The notes: generated by a model from the letters alone, not told the origin. A stretch of DNA of 64,000 nucleotides from Lentzea waywayandensis (GCF_900115955.1 NZ_FOYL01000011.1:248001-312000), one strand, 5' to 3'. Numbered from the stretch's first letter, positions 42,816 to 52,011 are shown. A program made the numbers and translations.

Positions 42816-44216
42816 ATGACACCGGATCGACGGCGCTGGTGGGTGCTGACGGTCGTCGCGCTCGCACAGCTCACGGTGGTGCTGGACGCGACCATCGTGA
42901 ACATCGCGCTGCCCGCCGCGCAGGCTGAACTGGGGTTCGGCGACGGGGACCGGCAGTGGGTGGTGATCTCCTACTCCCTCGCGTTCGGCAGCCTTCTGCT
43001 CGTCGGCGGGCGGCTCAACGACCGTCTGGGCGCGAGGACCGGGTTCGTCATCGGTCTCGCCGGGTTCGCGATCGCCTCGGCGGCCGGCGGGTGGGCGGAC
43101 GGTCTGACGACGCTGGTCGCGGCTCGCGCGGCGCAGGGTGTGTTCGGCGCGTTGCTGGCGCCGGCCGCGTTGTCGTTGCTGTCTACGACGTTCCGGGGCA
43201 CGAAGCACCAAGGTCGCGCCTTCGGGGTCTACGGGGCGGTCGCGGGTGGCGGTGGCGCGATCGGGCTGTTGCTCGGCGGTGTTCTCACCGACCTGGTGTC
43301 GTGGCGGTGGTGCCTGTTCGTCAACGTCGTGATCGCGTTCGTCGTCATCGCGGGCGCGCTGGTGTGCCTGCCTGCCACGACCACACGGGCCACCTCACAA
43401 CGAACCGACTGGCTGGGCACGGTTCTGGTCGTCGCCGGGCTGTTCGCGCTCGTGCTCGGGTTCGGTCGCTCCGAGGTGCTGGGCTGGGCCAACGCGACGA
43501 CGATCGGCTCGCTCGCGGCGGGGGTCGCGCTGCTGGCGGTGTTCGTGTTCGTCCAGGCACGAACGCGGACACCGTTGCTGCCGCTCACGATCCTGCGGTC
43601 ACGGGTGCGCGGGACGTCCTATCTGGTCATGTTGCTCGCGGCGGTCGGGATGTTCTCGGTCTACCTGTTCCTGGCCTACTACCTGCAGCGGACGCTGGGG
43701 TTCTCGCCGGTGCTCGCCGGTGTCGCGTTCCTGCCGATGGCGGTCTCGGTCGCTGTCGGGTCCGCCGCCTCCGGTGCGGTTCTGGTGCCGCGGTTCGGCA
43801 TCCGGATTCCCGTCGCGGCGGGGTCGGCGCTCGCCGCGGCCGGGTTCCTCTACCTGACCGGGATCGGCAGCGACTACGCCGCGACCGTCCTTCCTGGACT
43901 GATCATGGCCGGGCTCGGGCTCGGCGCGGTGTTCGGGTCGGCCATGAGCTCGGGTGCGGAAGGGGTGCCGCCGGAGCAGGCCGGGATCGCGTCCGCGACG
44001 GTCAACACCACCCAGCAGATCGGCGGCTCCATCGGGATCGCCGTGCTCACCAGCCTGTCGCTGTCGGTCTCGCGGTCGGGTGGCGAGATGGCCGGCTACC
44101 ACGCGGCGTTCTGGGGTGCGGCCGCCGCGCTCGCGCTCGCCGCGGTGATCGCCGCCGTGCTGTACCCCCGGCGTTCGGACGTCAGCGAACCAGTCCTTGT
44201 GAGGAGCGGGTCATGA
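42816..44216 (+). CDS. MFS drug transporter, DHA2 (EmrB/QacA) family
   Basis: A 466-residue, 14-helix proton-driven exporter. The N-terminus has LDATIVNIALPAAQAELGF (motif D1), loop 2-3 has GGRLNDRLGART (motif A) and TM5 has GGGGAIGLLLGGVL (motif C, antiporters). ATG 42816 is chosen since GGAGG lies 5 bp upstream; the in-frame GTG at 42810 is possible. It is the first of three genes behind a 26-bp palindrome. The next gene starts within its stop (ATGA). The layout suits induced drug export. Confidence 0.9.
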   Translation: MTPDRRRWWVLTVVALAQLTVVLDATIVNIALPAAQAELGFGDGDRQWVVISYSLAFGSLLLVGGRLNDRLGARTGFVIGLAGFAIASAAGGWADGLTTLVAARAAQGVFGALLAPAALSLLSTTFRGTKHQGRAFGVYGAVAGGGGAIGLLLGGVLTDLVSWRWCLFVNVVIAFVVIAGALVCLPATTTRATSQRTDWLGTVLVVAGLFALVLGFGRSEVLGWANATTIGSLAAGVALLAVFVFVQARTRTPLLPLTILRSRVRGTSYLVMLLAAVGMFSVYLFLAYYLQRTLGFSPVLAGVAFLPMAVSVAVGSAASGAVLVPRFGIRIPVAAGSALAAAGFLYLTGIGSDYAATVLPGLIMAGLGLGAVFGSAMSSGAEGVPPEQAGIASATVNTTQQIGGSIGIAVLTSLSLSVSRSGGEMAGYHAAFWGAAAALALAAVIAAVLYPRRSDVSEPVLVRSGS

Positions 44217-45778
44217 CGAAGTCTCCAGGCCTCTTCACGCGTGCCGTCAGTGCCGTCCACCGCAGGGCGATCGGCCTGCCGCCAGAAGCCGTGCCGTACA
44301 CAGTGGAGCGTGGGGTCTTCGTGCCCACCGCCGATGGCGCCCAGCTGGTCACCGATCTCTACCGGCCGGTCGGCGACGCTCGCGGCACGGTTCTCATCCG
44401 TTCTCCTTATGGCCGTGGGCTGCCGGAGAGTCTGTTCCACGGACGGGCGTTCGCCGACCACGGCTACCAGGTCGTGATCCAGAGCGTGCGCGGAACCGGA
44501 GGTTCGACCGGGACGTTCCGCCCGATCGCGCAGGAGATCTCCGACTCGCAGGACACCGTCGCGTGGTTGCGTGAGCAGTCGTGGTTCAGCGGACGGCTGG
44601 CCACGCTGGGCGGTTCCTACCTCGGCTGGACGCAGTGGGCGCTGATGCAGGATCCCCCGCCGGAACTGCGTGCAGCGGTGGTCCTCGTCGGGCCGCACGA
44701 CTTCGCCCGCGCCATCCGCGGCACGGGCTCGCTCGCACTCGCCGACTTCCTCGGCTGGAGCGCCAACGTCAAGGCGTTGAACAGCGGCGGCATCGGCGCG
44801 ATGGTCACGGCAGGTCGGCGGGTGAAGGCCGCGTTGCGCGAGCAGACGCCCGAACTCGCTGCCGGTGCAGCGCTCGGGGATCCGACGTGGTTCGACGACT
44901 GGCTCGCTCACCCGAGCCTCAGCGACCCGTTCTGGCAGCCGTACAACGCCACGTCGGCGCTGGGCATCACCACTGTGCCGACGCTGCTGATCGGCGGCTG
45001 GCACGACGTCTTCGTCGACCAGACGCTCGAACAGTTCCGCGCTCTCGGAAGCCGCCAGGTCGACGTCGGGATGACCATCGGCCCGTGGACCCACATGGAC
45101 ACCACAGTCAAGGCCGCCAGGGTGGCCGACACCGAGGCGCTGGCCTGGTTCGACGAGCACGTGGCCGGCCGCGGCCGCACTCGCCAGGCACCGGTGCGCG
45201 TCTACCTGACCGGCGCCGATCAATGGCGCGCGCTACCGACCTGGCCGCCGTCGACGACCGAGCTCACGCTGACGCTCGACGCGAGCAGGCTGCTCGGCAC
45301 GGAACCCGGTTCCGGCACCGTCGAGTTCGGCTACGACCCGGCTGACCCGACGCCCTCAGTCGGTGGGCGGCACATGTCGGCCAAGGCGGGACGGCAGGAC
45401 AACCGCTCGATCGAACGCCGCGCGGACGTCATCACCTTCACCTCCGTAGCGCTCGACCAGCCGCTCGACGTCGTCGGCGCACCTCGGGCCGACCTTCAGC
45501 TCAAGGTCACCGGCGAGACGCCGGATCTCTTCGTTCGGCTCTGCGAGGTCGACGCCCGCGGCCGGTCCTGGAACGTCACCGAGGCGTTCAGCCGTTTCGA
45601 CCCCGCCTCTGGGCGCGTCGAGCTGTCCCTCGGCTCGTGCGCGCACCGGTTCCGCGTTGGTCACCGCGTACGCCTGCAGATCTCCGGCGCGGCCTACCCG
45701 CGTTTCGCCCGCAATCCCGAGCCGAGCCACTACACGGTCGACTGCACGGGATCGGCTCTCAGCCTGCCCGTCGAGTAA
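44213..45778 (+). CDS. CocE/NonD-family hydrolase
   Basis: A 521-residue alpha/beta hydrolase with a C-terminal jelly-roll (X-Pro dipeptidyl-peptidase C) domain. The Ser nucleophile is Ser135 in TLGGSYLGW, the Asp is likely in IGGWHDVFVD and the His in IGPWTHMD. Family members cleave esters (cocaine esterase), cephalosporin esters, glutaryl amides or X-Pro peptides. No signal peptide is seen, so it should be cytoplasmic. ATG 44213 overlaps the MFS stop by 4 bp. Together with the exporter and the lipoprotein esterase it could detoxify an ester or amide compound. Confidence 0.9.
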   Translation: MTKSPGLFTRAVSAVHRRAIGLPPEAVPYTVERGVFVPTADGAQLVTDLYRPVGDARGTVLIRSPYGRGLPESLFHGRAFADHGYQVVIQSVRGTGGSTGTFRPIAQEISDSQDTVAWLREQSWFSGRLATLGGSYLGWTQWALMQDPPPELRAAVVLVGPHDFARAIRGTGSLALADFLGWSANVKALNSGGIGAMVTAGRRVKAALREQTPELAAGAALGDPTWFDDWLAHPSLSDPFWQPYNATSALGITTVPTLLIGGWHDVFVDQTLEQFRALGSRQVDVGMTIGPWTHMDTTVKAARVADTEALAWFDEHVAGRGRTRQAPVRVYLTGADQWRALPTWPPSTTELTLTLDASRLLGTEPGSGTVEFGYDPADPTPSVGGRHMSAKAGRQDNRSIERRADVITFTSVALDQPLDVVGAPRADLQLKVTGETPDLFVRLCEVDARGRSWNVTEAFSRFDPASGRVELSLGSCAHRFRVGHRVRLQISGAAYPRFARNPEPSHYTVDCTGSALSLPVE

Positions 45779-45788
45779 GAGGAGCGTT

Positions 45789-46844
45789 GTGAAGACAGTC
45801 GTAGCGATGTGCGCGCTGGTACTGGTCGTGAGCGCGTGCTCGTCCGCCGAACCGGTGTCGTCGCGCTCCCCCGCGTTGGCGGCCTGCCCGTCGAGCGTGC
45901 CGCAGGGAGGCCAAGGCCAGCGACCTCCGCAGGCGGCCGAGCTCAAGGTACCCGTCGACACCAGCACGAGCGAGGTGATCGACCCGGCCGCCGCGAAGCA
46001 GATCCAATGTGGACGGACCAAGCTCACCGCCACCGACGACGTCGTGTACACCACGGTCGGAACCAAGCCACTGCACGTCGACATCCAGGTGCCTGCGGGA
46101 GAGGGCGCGAAGCCTCTCGTGATCTACGTTCCCGGTGGCGGTTTCTCCTCGGCCGACCGGAAGCAGACGCTGAACCTGCGCACGTTCGTCGCCGAGGCCG
46201 GGTATGTGGTGGCAAGCATCGAGTACCGCGTGCGGCCCGACGGCGCGGTCTACACCGACGGGATCGCCGACATCCGGGCCGCTGTGCGCTACCTGCGCGC
46301 CAACGCCTCCACCTACGGCATCGACCCCGGCCGCATCGCGCTGTGGGGCGAGTCGGCCGGCGGTTACCTCGCCTCGATGGCGGGTGTGACGGACACCGAC
46401 GCGGACAGCCGCGTTCAGGCCGTCATCGACAAATTCGGTGCCTCGGACTTCACGAAACTCCTGGCGGACTACGGGCCCGAGGCCGAGCAGGGGTTCGCGA
46501 ACTCGCCCAACCCGATCGCGCAGTACATCACCGGGAGCGCCGCGAAGACCCTCGCGGCCAGCCCGGACGTGGTCGTCGCGGCCAACCCGGTCACCTACGC
46601 CGGACCGGGCGACCCGCCGTTGCTGATCCTGCACGGCGACAGCGACAAGCTCATCTCGCCCAGCCAGACCTTGTTGCTGCACAACGGTGTCACCAAGGCA
46701 GGCGGTAACAGCACCCGGTACGTGGTGCGCGGCGCCGACCACGGCGACCTCGCGTTCGCCGGTGACCCGAACGCGGTGTCCCCCTGGTCCACCGAGCCGG
46801 TGGTCGCCGTGATGACGGACTTTCTCAAGGCGCATCTCTCGTAG
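45789..46844 (+). CDS. lipoprotein alpha/beta hydrolase (esterase/lipase-like)
   Basis: A 351-residue exported lipoprotein with a signal peptide and lipobox VVSAC, lipidated Cys17. The catalytic part has an oxyanion motif PGGGF (115-119; HGGG with Pro in place of His), Ser189 in GESAGG, Asp in HGDSDKLI and His in GADHGDLAF. This is the hormone-sensitive-lipase/BD-FAE group that acts on acyl or feruloyl-type esters. GTG 45789 follows the CocE stop by 10 bp with GAGGAGC upstream, so it is the third operon gene and acts outside the membrane. Confidence 0.88.
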   Translation: MKTVVAMCALVLVVSACSSAEPVSSRSPALAACPSSVPQGGQGQRPPQAAELKVPVDTSTSEVIDPAAAKQIQCGRTKLTATDDVVYTTVGTKPLHVDIQVPAGEGAKPLVIYVPGGGFSSADRKQTLNLRTFVAEAGYVVASIEYRVRPDGAVYTDGIADIRAAVRYLRANASTYGIDPGRIALWGESAGGYLASMAGVTDTDADSRVQAVIDKFGASDFTKLLADYGPEAEQGFANSPNPIAQYITGSAAKTLAASPDVVVAANPVTYAGPGDPPLLILHGDSDKLISPSQTLLLHNGVTKAGGNSTRYVVRGADHGDLAFAGDPNAVSPWSTEPVVAVMTDFLKAHLS

Positions 46845-47127
46845 CCGGCGCGCTCAGACCGAGTGCCTGCCGGTGTGCCAGCGCGCACATCTGCGCTTCG
46901 GTGCCACGGGCGTGCGCAACGAGCTCGTCGTCGTCCAGCCACAGCATGAAGGCCACGAGCGTGGTGGAGGTTGGAGTGAGCCCCAGCCTCCACTTGCGAC
47001 CGTCGCGTTCGACCACGCGCTCGGCGGTGAGCCAGCGGCCGTACTCGGTGCCACGCTGAACGACCCAGTCGTTCGAGGTCGCCGCCAGCTCGGCCACCGT
47101 TCGCGGCACTGTCCTGATCACCCTCAC
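46825..47127 (-). CDS. small conserved-looking hypothetical protein
   Basis: A frame of about 100 residues from GTG 47127 (alternative GTG 47121). It overlaps the esterase end by 20 bp in a convergent arrangement. The product is soluble and mixed alpha/beta in look (RTVAELAATSNDWVVQRG, RKWRLGLTPTSTTLVAFML, WLDDDELVAHA). No family is recognised. Its codon pattern and third-position GC are compatible with real coding. Confidence 0.5.
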   Translation of the reverse strand: MRVIRTVPRTVAELAATSNDWVVQRGTEYGRWLTAERVVERDGRKWRLGLTPTSTTLVAFMLWLDDDELVAHARGTEAQMCALAHRQALGLSAPATRDAP

Positions 47128-47170
47128 AACGTAGCCCGGACGGCCCAGGTCATGTGAAGGAGGAGGACGC

Positions 47171-47245
47171 ATGCCCACGGTATGCGCAGGTGGTCGAGGC
47201 CGTGATCAGCTTCGCGCGCGACCGCGGCTAGCATCGGTCAGATGA
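47171..47245 (+). CDS. 24-codon upstream ORF coupled to the TetR gene
   Basis: ATG 47171 is preceded by a strong AAGGAGGAGGA. The frame ends with TGA at 47243-47245, overlapping the TetR ATG (ATGA). The TetR gene has no ribosome-binding site of its own, so translation may be coupled through this short frame. The peptide sequence is arginine-rich and unlike any family. It could be a remnant of a longer gene (another frame here reads YAQVVEAVISFARDRG). Confidence 0.4.
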   Translation: MPTVCAGGRGRDQLRARPRLASVR

Positions 47246-47943
47246 GCACGCCCCGCCGCCGTGACGCGCAGGCCAACCTCGCGCGCGTCCTCGCCGCCGC
47301 GACCGAGGTGTTCGCGCTACGCGGGTGTTCCGCGACGCTGGCCGACGTCGCGAAGGCGGCCGGGGTCGGCGTCGCCACGGTGTACCGGACGTTCGAGACC
47401 AAGGACGATCTGATCTACGCCGTCTACGAGCCGAAGATCGCCGACGCGCGGGAGCAGGCGAGGGCGGCGAGCGACAACTCGGACCCGTGGCAGGGAGTCG
47501 TCGCGCACCTGGAGCAATCGGTGCCGACGCTCGCCGCGGACAAGGGCTTCCGCGAGCTGCTGAGCGGGTCCTACAGCGAAACGCTCGGCTGGTCGCGGCC
47601 GCGCACACCACATCGCCTGGCCAAGCTGGTCGAGGACAGTCACAACCAGACCGGCGAGCACCTCGAACGGCTCGTCGAACGCGCGCGCGAGGCCGGAGTG
47701 GTCCGCGACGACCTCGTGGCGGGCGACCTGTTGCTGTTGTCGATGGCGGTGCAGACCGCGGTCGAGTTCGGCGGTCCCACGCATCCGCTGCTGTACAAGC
47801 GGATGATCGGTTTCCTGCTGGACGGCATCAGGCCGTCGCGCGAGGCGCCGACCCCGCTTCCGGAGCCCGGACTGACCAGCCCGCAGATCGCCGCGCTGGA
47901 ACGCGAACGCAGCGAGCGTATGTCCGGGTCCCCGGAAGCGTGA
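47242..47943 (+). CDS. TetR/AcrR-family transcriptional regulator
   Basis: A 233-residue repressor. The N-terminal helix-turn-helix is ATEVFALRGCSATLADVAKA followed by AGVGVATVYRTFETKDDLIY, the standard TetR pattern. The C-terminal ligand domain is divergent, and there is an extra basic/acidic tail of about 35 residues. It lies downstream of the MFS/CocE/esterase operon and is the best local candidate to bind the 26-bp palindrome before the MFS gene. No copy of that palindrome is seen before its own gene, so autoregulation by the same site is unlikely. Confidence 0.9.
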   Translation: MSTPRRRDAQANLARVLAAATEVFALRGCSATLADVAKAAGVGVATVYRTFETKDDLIYAVYEPKIADAREQARAASDNSDPWQGVVAHLEQSVPTLAADKGFRELLSGSYSETLGWSRPRTPHRLAKLVEDSHNQTGEHLERLVERAREAGVVRDDLVAGDLLLLSMAVQTAVEFGGPTHPLLYKRMIGFLLDGIRPSREAPTPLPEPGLTSPQIAALERERSERMSGSPEA

Positions 47944-47946
47944 CGA

Positions 47947-48135
47947 TCAGACCGCCTCGGCACCTGCGTGTACCGGGCATGTGTCCTTCTCCGGCAAATG
48001 ACCGATGTCGGCCAACGGCACACCCACCGCCAGCGTCCAGACCTGCACCAACCGGGACAACGTGGCCGAGAAGTATCGCCGGTAGCCCGAGCTGTCGCGT
48101 TCGGGCTCCTCGACCAGGCCGAGCCGGTGCGCCGT
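47947..48135 (-). pseudogene. fragment of a MerR-family HTH regulator
   Basis: The minus-strand frame reads TAHRLGLVEEPERDSSGYRR then YFSATLSRLVQVWTLAVGVP and LADIGHLPEKDTC, matching the second part of a MerR DNA-binding domain (normally YYERLGLVxPxRxxxGYRxY). An in-frame TAG (48136-48138) precedes it, and no N-terminal helix-turn-helix or start is present. It is a relic. Confidence 0.6.
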
Positions 48136-48149
48136 CTACAGCTCGGCCT

Positions 48150-48184
48150 GATCGGGGCGGGGCCCGCCGTGCTCCGCCCCGATC
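48150..48184 (-). terminator. terminator after the serine protease gene
   Basis: Perfect 11-bp arms (48150-48160 with 48174-48184, GATCGGGGCGG and its complement) around a 13-nt GC-rich loop lie 18 bp after the protease stop on the minus strand. There is no T run. Confidence 0.75.
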
Positions 48185-48201
48185 GGCTTCGGGTGAGGCG
48201 G

Positions 48202-49389
48202 TTACGCGTACGCCTCGAACTCGTAGACACGGGCGACGTTCCCGCCGGACTGCGCACCCGTGACCACGGTGAGGCGGATGTGCCTGGCACTGTTGGCGAT
48301 CGCGTGCTCGGTGACACCGCTGGTGTTGCCGCGCACCGTCGCCACCGTCGTCCAGGTGGTGCCGTCGGCCGACACGGCCAGGTCGAAGTCCCTGGTGTTG
48401 AACGTCGCGGACTCACCGCCGGCGCTCGCGTGCCTGACGACCAGCTTCTTCAGCGCATGGCTGGAGCCGAGGTCGACCTGCAGCGACTTCGTCCCGGCCA
48501 CCGAGCACCACTTGTCGGTGACACCGCCGGAAACGCTGCCGTTCACAGCCTTCGCGGGGCCCTCGTTCGCGTTGCAGGCGGCCGTGCCCGTGGCGGGCTT
48601 GTTCAGCGCGAGGTTGTTGCCGGCAGGAGGGCCGCCGTCCGGGCCGGCGACGCTGTTGATCCACGTGTGCACGCTGCCCTGCAGCTCGGCGTAGTAGAAG
48701 TCCGCGCTGCCACAGACACCCGGACCACCGGACGTGTCACCGCCGAGCCGCCAGTTGCCTGGCGTGCCCACCAGGAGCGGACCGCCCGAGTCGCCGTAGC
48801 AGGCGCTCTTGCCGTCCTTGTTGTCCAGGCAGATCACCCACTGGTCGGTGCCGCACGCGCTGTCGGGCAGCACGGGAACCTCGACCTGCCTGAGGTTGGT
48901 GGGTGCGCCGCCGCAGCCGCCTCCGGGGTTGCAGGTCGTGGCGCCCCAGCCGAGCAGCCGCACCGTCGTGCCGGCCGCGACGACCGGTGCGATGGAGATC
49001 GGCTGTTGGGTGACCGGGGCGGTCAGCTCGACGAGCGAGGTGTCCGCGTTGCCGTGGTCCACCCAGCGCCTGACCCTGGCCACCGTGCCGCCGGAGTTGC
49101 GATTGTTGCTGCCGATCCGGATCTGCACACCGCTCGGGACCTCGCCGGCCATGCAGTGCTTGGCCGTCAGCACCCAGGTGGGCCGGATCAGGGCGCCGCC
49201 GCAGAAGTGGCCACCGGAGTTGCCCTGCATCGAGGCTATGAAGCTGTAGTTCTCGGTGGCGTCGACGCCACCGATGATGTTCGGGGTCAGCGGGCCGGGT
49301 TGTTCCTGTGCCGTCGCCGTCGTGACCGCGGATCCCGCCAGGCTCAGGACGGCGACCGCCGCCAGCAGACACTTGACCAGTCCTCGCAT
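48202..49389 (-). CDS. secreted trypsin-like serine protease with discoidin-type C-terminal domain
   Basis: A 395-residue S1 protease. The signal peptide spans about 1-27 and a short propeptide leads to the IIGG activation site at 38-41. The catalytic triad is His78 (LTAKHC), Asp116 (NADTSLVEL) and Ser201 (GDSGGP). After about residue 255 a GPDGGPP linker leads to a F5/8-type-C-like (discoidin, CBM32-like) domain beginning NLALNKPATG and ending RVYEFEAYA. This domain probably binds glycans or cell-wall material and targets the protease. It is divergent from the HTH-like gene at 49588. Confidence 0.93.
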   Translation of the reverse strand: MRGLVKCLLAAVAVLSLAGSAVTTATAQEQPGPLTPNIIGGVDATENYSFIASMQGNSGGHFCGGALIRPTWVLTAKHCMAGEVPSGVQIRIGSNNRNSGGTVARVRRWVDHGNADTSLVELTAPVTQQPISIAPVVAAGTTVRLLGWGATTCNPGGGCGGAPTNLRQVEVPVLPDSACGTDQWVICLDNKDGKSACYGDSGGPLLVGTPGNWRLGGDTSGGPGVCGSADFYYAELQGSVHTWINSVAGPDGGPPAGNNLALNKPATGTAACNANEGPAKAVNGSVSGGVTDKWCSVAGTKSLQVDLGSSHALKKLVVRHASAGGESATFNTRDFDLAVSADGTTWTTVATVRGNTSGVTEHAIANSARHIRLTVVTGAQSGGNVARVYEFEAYA

Positions 49390-49587
49390 GGGAACCTCAC
49401 GTTCGAAGGGGTCGAAGGAGAATTTCCCGAAGGGTCCACCGGCCGAAGTCGCCGGATCTAAGTCCGAAACTTCGGTGCTGCGGATGGGCTAACCACCCGT
49501 GCCACTTCTGAATACGATGCGCCGCCCACGTTGATGGTCTGGACCTCTTGTCGTGCACCGCCGTAGGGTGGGTCGGCGAGGAGCTCG

Positions 49588-50463
49588 ATGAGCGGACCAT
49601 TTCATCTCGTGTTGCGGACCGCGATCCGCGAGCGCGGCCTGCCACTCGACCGGTTGCGGTCGCGGCTGGCCGAGCGCGGCATCCAGATCGGGCTGGCCAG
49701 TCTCAGCGACTGGCAGCACGGCCGGGCGTGGCCGCGGCGGCCGAACTCGTTGCGCGCCATCGCGGTGCTGGAAGAGATTCTCGAACTGCCTCGCCACGCG
49801 TTGACCGGCCTGCTTGTCAGTCACCACCTGACGCCGTTCCGGCCGCAGCAGGGCGTGGACGAGTACCACGGCCCGATGGGCGAACTGCTCGACGCGCTCC
49901 CCGGTTCGCGGGACTGGACCCTGGACGTGATCACCTCCGAACACGTGGCGCACGTGGACGCGCACCGCGGCCGGTCGCGCATCACAGTGCGGCGCCTCGC
50001 ACGCGCTCGCCGCGACGACGTCGACAGAGTGGTGATGCGCTACTTCGGCGCACCAGGCAGCGCGATCGACCGCGTTCGTGTCGTGCCGGTGCGCAACTGT
50101 GCGGTCGGACGGCTGCTGCGTCACCCCGAAGGACGGGTGCTCGCCGCTGAACTGCTTTTCGGCCAACGACTTCGAGCCGGCGAGACCTGGGTGTGGGAGT
50201 ACGAACTCCACGACCCCACCCCCTGCGAGGCCGAGAACGACTTCGCGCACGCCTTCCGCCGGCCCGAGGGCACCTGCCTGATGGAGGTGCGATTTCACCC
50301 GGACGCACTACCGGCACGGGTGCACGACTACTTCCGTGCCGACCTCTACGTTGCCAAACATCGGCTCAACGAGCTGTCGGCGAACGCACACCACGCGGTG
50401 CACGTGACGAGGAGCGGCATGACGTCCGGCGTGATCGGCATCAGCTGGGAATGGCCGGACTGA
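49588..50463 (+). CDS. putative HTH-containing hypothetical protein
   Basis: A 291-residue cytoplasmic protein. The N-terminal 60 residues (LPLDRLRSRLAERGIQIGLA, SLSDWQHGRAWPRRPNSLRA) look like an XRE-type helix-turn-helix followed by a helix EEILELPRHALTGLL. The remaining 220 residues (VVPVRNCAVGRLLRHPEGR, ETWVWEYELHDPTP) match no family I can name but show the pattern of an actinomycete-specific beta-rich domain. Its divergence from the protease gene suggests local regulation. The terminator follows 10 bp after the stop. Confidence 0.65.
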   Translation: MSGPFHLVLRTAIRERGLPLDRLRSRLAERGIQIGLASLSDWQHGRAWPRRPNSLRAIAVLEEILELPRHALTGLLVSHHLTPFRPQQGVDEYHGPMGELLDALPGSRDWTLDVITSEHVAHVDAHRGRSRITVRRLARARRDDVDRVVMRYFGAPGSAIDRVRVVPVRNCAVGRLLRHPEGRVLAAELLFGQRLRAGETWVWEYELHDPTPCEAENDFAHAFRRPEGTCLMEVRFHPDALPARVHDYFRADLYVAKHRLNELSANAHHAVHVTRSGMTSGVIGISWEWPD

Positions 50464-50472
50464 TCGTGGCGC

Positions 50473-50508
50473 GGCGAGGAAGGCCGGGATCACCCGGCCT
50501 TCCTCGCC
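50473..50508. terminator. bidirectional terminator
   Basis: A perfect 16-bp stem (50473-50488 with 50493-50508) with the loop ATCA lies between the convergent HTH-like and FG-GAP genes. It is among the strongest hairpins in the window. Confidence 0.9.
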
Positions 50509-50550
50509 CACTCAACTCGACAGGCACGGTCGTTTTCGTTCAGACAGATC

Positions 50551-52011
50551 TCACGGACACGGATGCGGTGGTAGCACGCCGATCGTCACGTTGACGGTCG
50601 ACCCCGTCAGCAGCTGCGTGCCGGCGCCAGGGTTCTGGCCATTCACTTTGTCGATGTTGTTGCAGTTCTCGTCGACGTCGTTGGTGACGGTGCCCAGAAC
50701 GAGGCCTGCCGACTGCAGAGCCGACCGGGCTTCGTCCTTGGAGTCGCCAGTCAGGTCGGGCACGGTGGTGATGGTGGGACCACCGGAGAAGGTGCCGTCG
50801 CCGTTGGACACGGCCGTGTAGATGCCCGCGTTGCCGAAGCCGACCACGTCGGCCCGCCCGTCACCGGTGATGTCGGCGAGCAGTCGCGGGTGCCGGTCGG
50901 TTCGCCACCCCCTGTTGAACCCGAAGTCCGCGACGACGTGCCGTGACTGCGCGAACGTCCCGTTGCCCAGTGACACGGCACTGACGACGCCGAAGGTGTT
51001 GAACCCGACGAGGTCCGCGCGCTGGTCCGCGGTGATGTCCGCCCGCGAGGCACTGGGCACGGTGCCCGTGCCGTAGCCGGCGCCGTTGTTGTAGCCGAAG
51101 TCGTTGACGGCCACGGTGAACGTGTTGAAGGTGCCGTCCCCGCGCGCCGTCCCGACGAAGGTCGTGGTGTCCTGGCCGGGCATCACGGCGTCGCCTCTGC
51201 CATCGCCGGTGACGTCCGCGACGTCGAAGATCACGAACGGCGAGGTGTTGACGCCGTTGTTGGTCGACACCCGCGACAGCGGATACGTGCCGTCGACGCG
51301 CGGGCTCGTGGACAACGGTGCGATACCGGGCAGGAAGCGGATCGACAGGATCTCCGGCCTGGCGTCGCCGGTGATGTTGACGACCTTGAAGTGGTTGAAG
51401 TCGAACCGGTCCGTGGTGAACTCGGTGGTCGCCAGGTAAGGCGCGGCGAACGTGCCGTCACCTCGGGCCAGGGCGACGTCGACCCGGCCGTTGGTGAACA
51501 TGAACAGGTCGGTGCGGCCGTCGTTGTTGGCGTCCGCGGCGATCAGGTCGTTCAGTCGCGGCCGGGTGCTGGCGCCGAACGCCTGCAGCACGAACGTGGC
51601 CGGACGGAAGTTGCCGTCCCCGAGCGACACGGAGGTGAAGACGCCGGCGTTGCCGACGCCGACGATGTCGGCCTTCCCATCGCCGGTGATGTCGGTGACG
51701 AACCGCTCGTGGATCGGGATGCGCCAGCCCTGGTTGAAACCGAAGTCGGCGACCCCTCCCCGCGCTCCGAAGCCGCCGTCACCGGTGGCGACGGCCGTCA
51801 TGGTGCCGAAATCGCCGAACCCGACCACGTCGGCCCTGCCGTCACCGGTGATGTCCGCCAGCACCCGAGGATGTTTGGCGACGTCCCACGACTGGTCGGC
51901 ACCGAAGTCGGCGAACACGAATCGTGCCGTGGGCAGTGGCGCGGCCTGCGCCGGCACCGCCATCACGATCACCGCACCGGCCGCGGCGAGCACAGTTGCA
52001 ATCCTTCTCAA
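50551..52011 (-). CDS. secreted FG-GAP/VCBS-repeat protein with C-terminal PASTA domain
   Basis: A 486-residue exported protein. The signal peptide (about 1-23, ending AQAA) is followed by about seven FG-GAP-like repeats of some 55 residues, each with a calcium-binding DITGDGRADVVGFG-type loop. They form a beta-propeller like integrin alpha and PL1-type extracellular proteins. From about residue 420 a PASTA-like segment follows (VPDLTGDSKDEARSALQSAG, VNGQNPGAGTQLLTGSTVNV), a fold that binds peptidoglycan or muropeptides. TTG 52011 follows AGGGGGA. An extracellular binding role is inferred; no catalytic domain is seen. Confidence 0.85.
   Translation of the reverse strand: MRRIATVLAAAGAVIVMAVPAQAAPLPTARFVFADFGADQSWDVAKHPRVLADITGDGRADVVGFGDFGTMTAVATGDGGFGARGGVADFGFNQGWRIPIHERFVTDITGDGKADIVGVGNAGVFTSVSLGDGNFRPATFVLQAFGASTRPRLNDLIAADANNDGRTDLFMFTNGRVDVALARGDGTFAAPYLATTEFTTDRFDFNHFKVVNITGDARPEILSIRFLPGIAPLSTSPRVDGTYPLSRVSTNNGVNTSPFVIFDVADVTGDGRGDAVMPGQDTTTFVGTARGDGTFNTFTVAVNDFGYNNGAGYGTGTVPSASRADITADQRADLVGFNTFGVVSAVSLGNGTFAQSRHVVADFGFNRGWRTDRHPRLLADITGDGRADVVGFGNAGIYTAVSNGDGTFSGGPTITTVPDLTGDSKDEARSALQSAGLVLGTVTNDVDENCNNIDKVNGQNPGAGTQLLTGSTVNVTIGVLPPHPCP

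Noticed and set aside
47640..48416. Minus-strand frame of 258 codons across the TetR 3' end and protease 3' end
   Set aside because: It spans two convergent real genes and a terminator; composition is Arg/Ser/Pro-rich without motifs.
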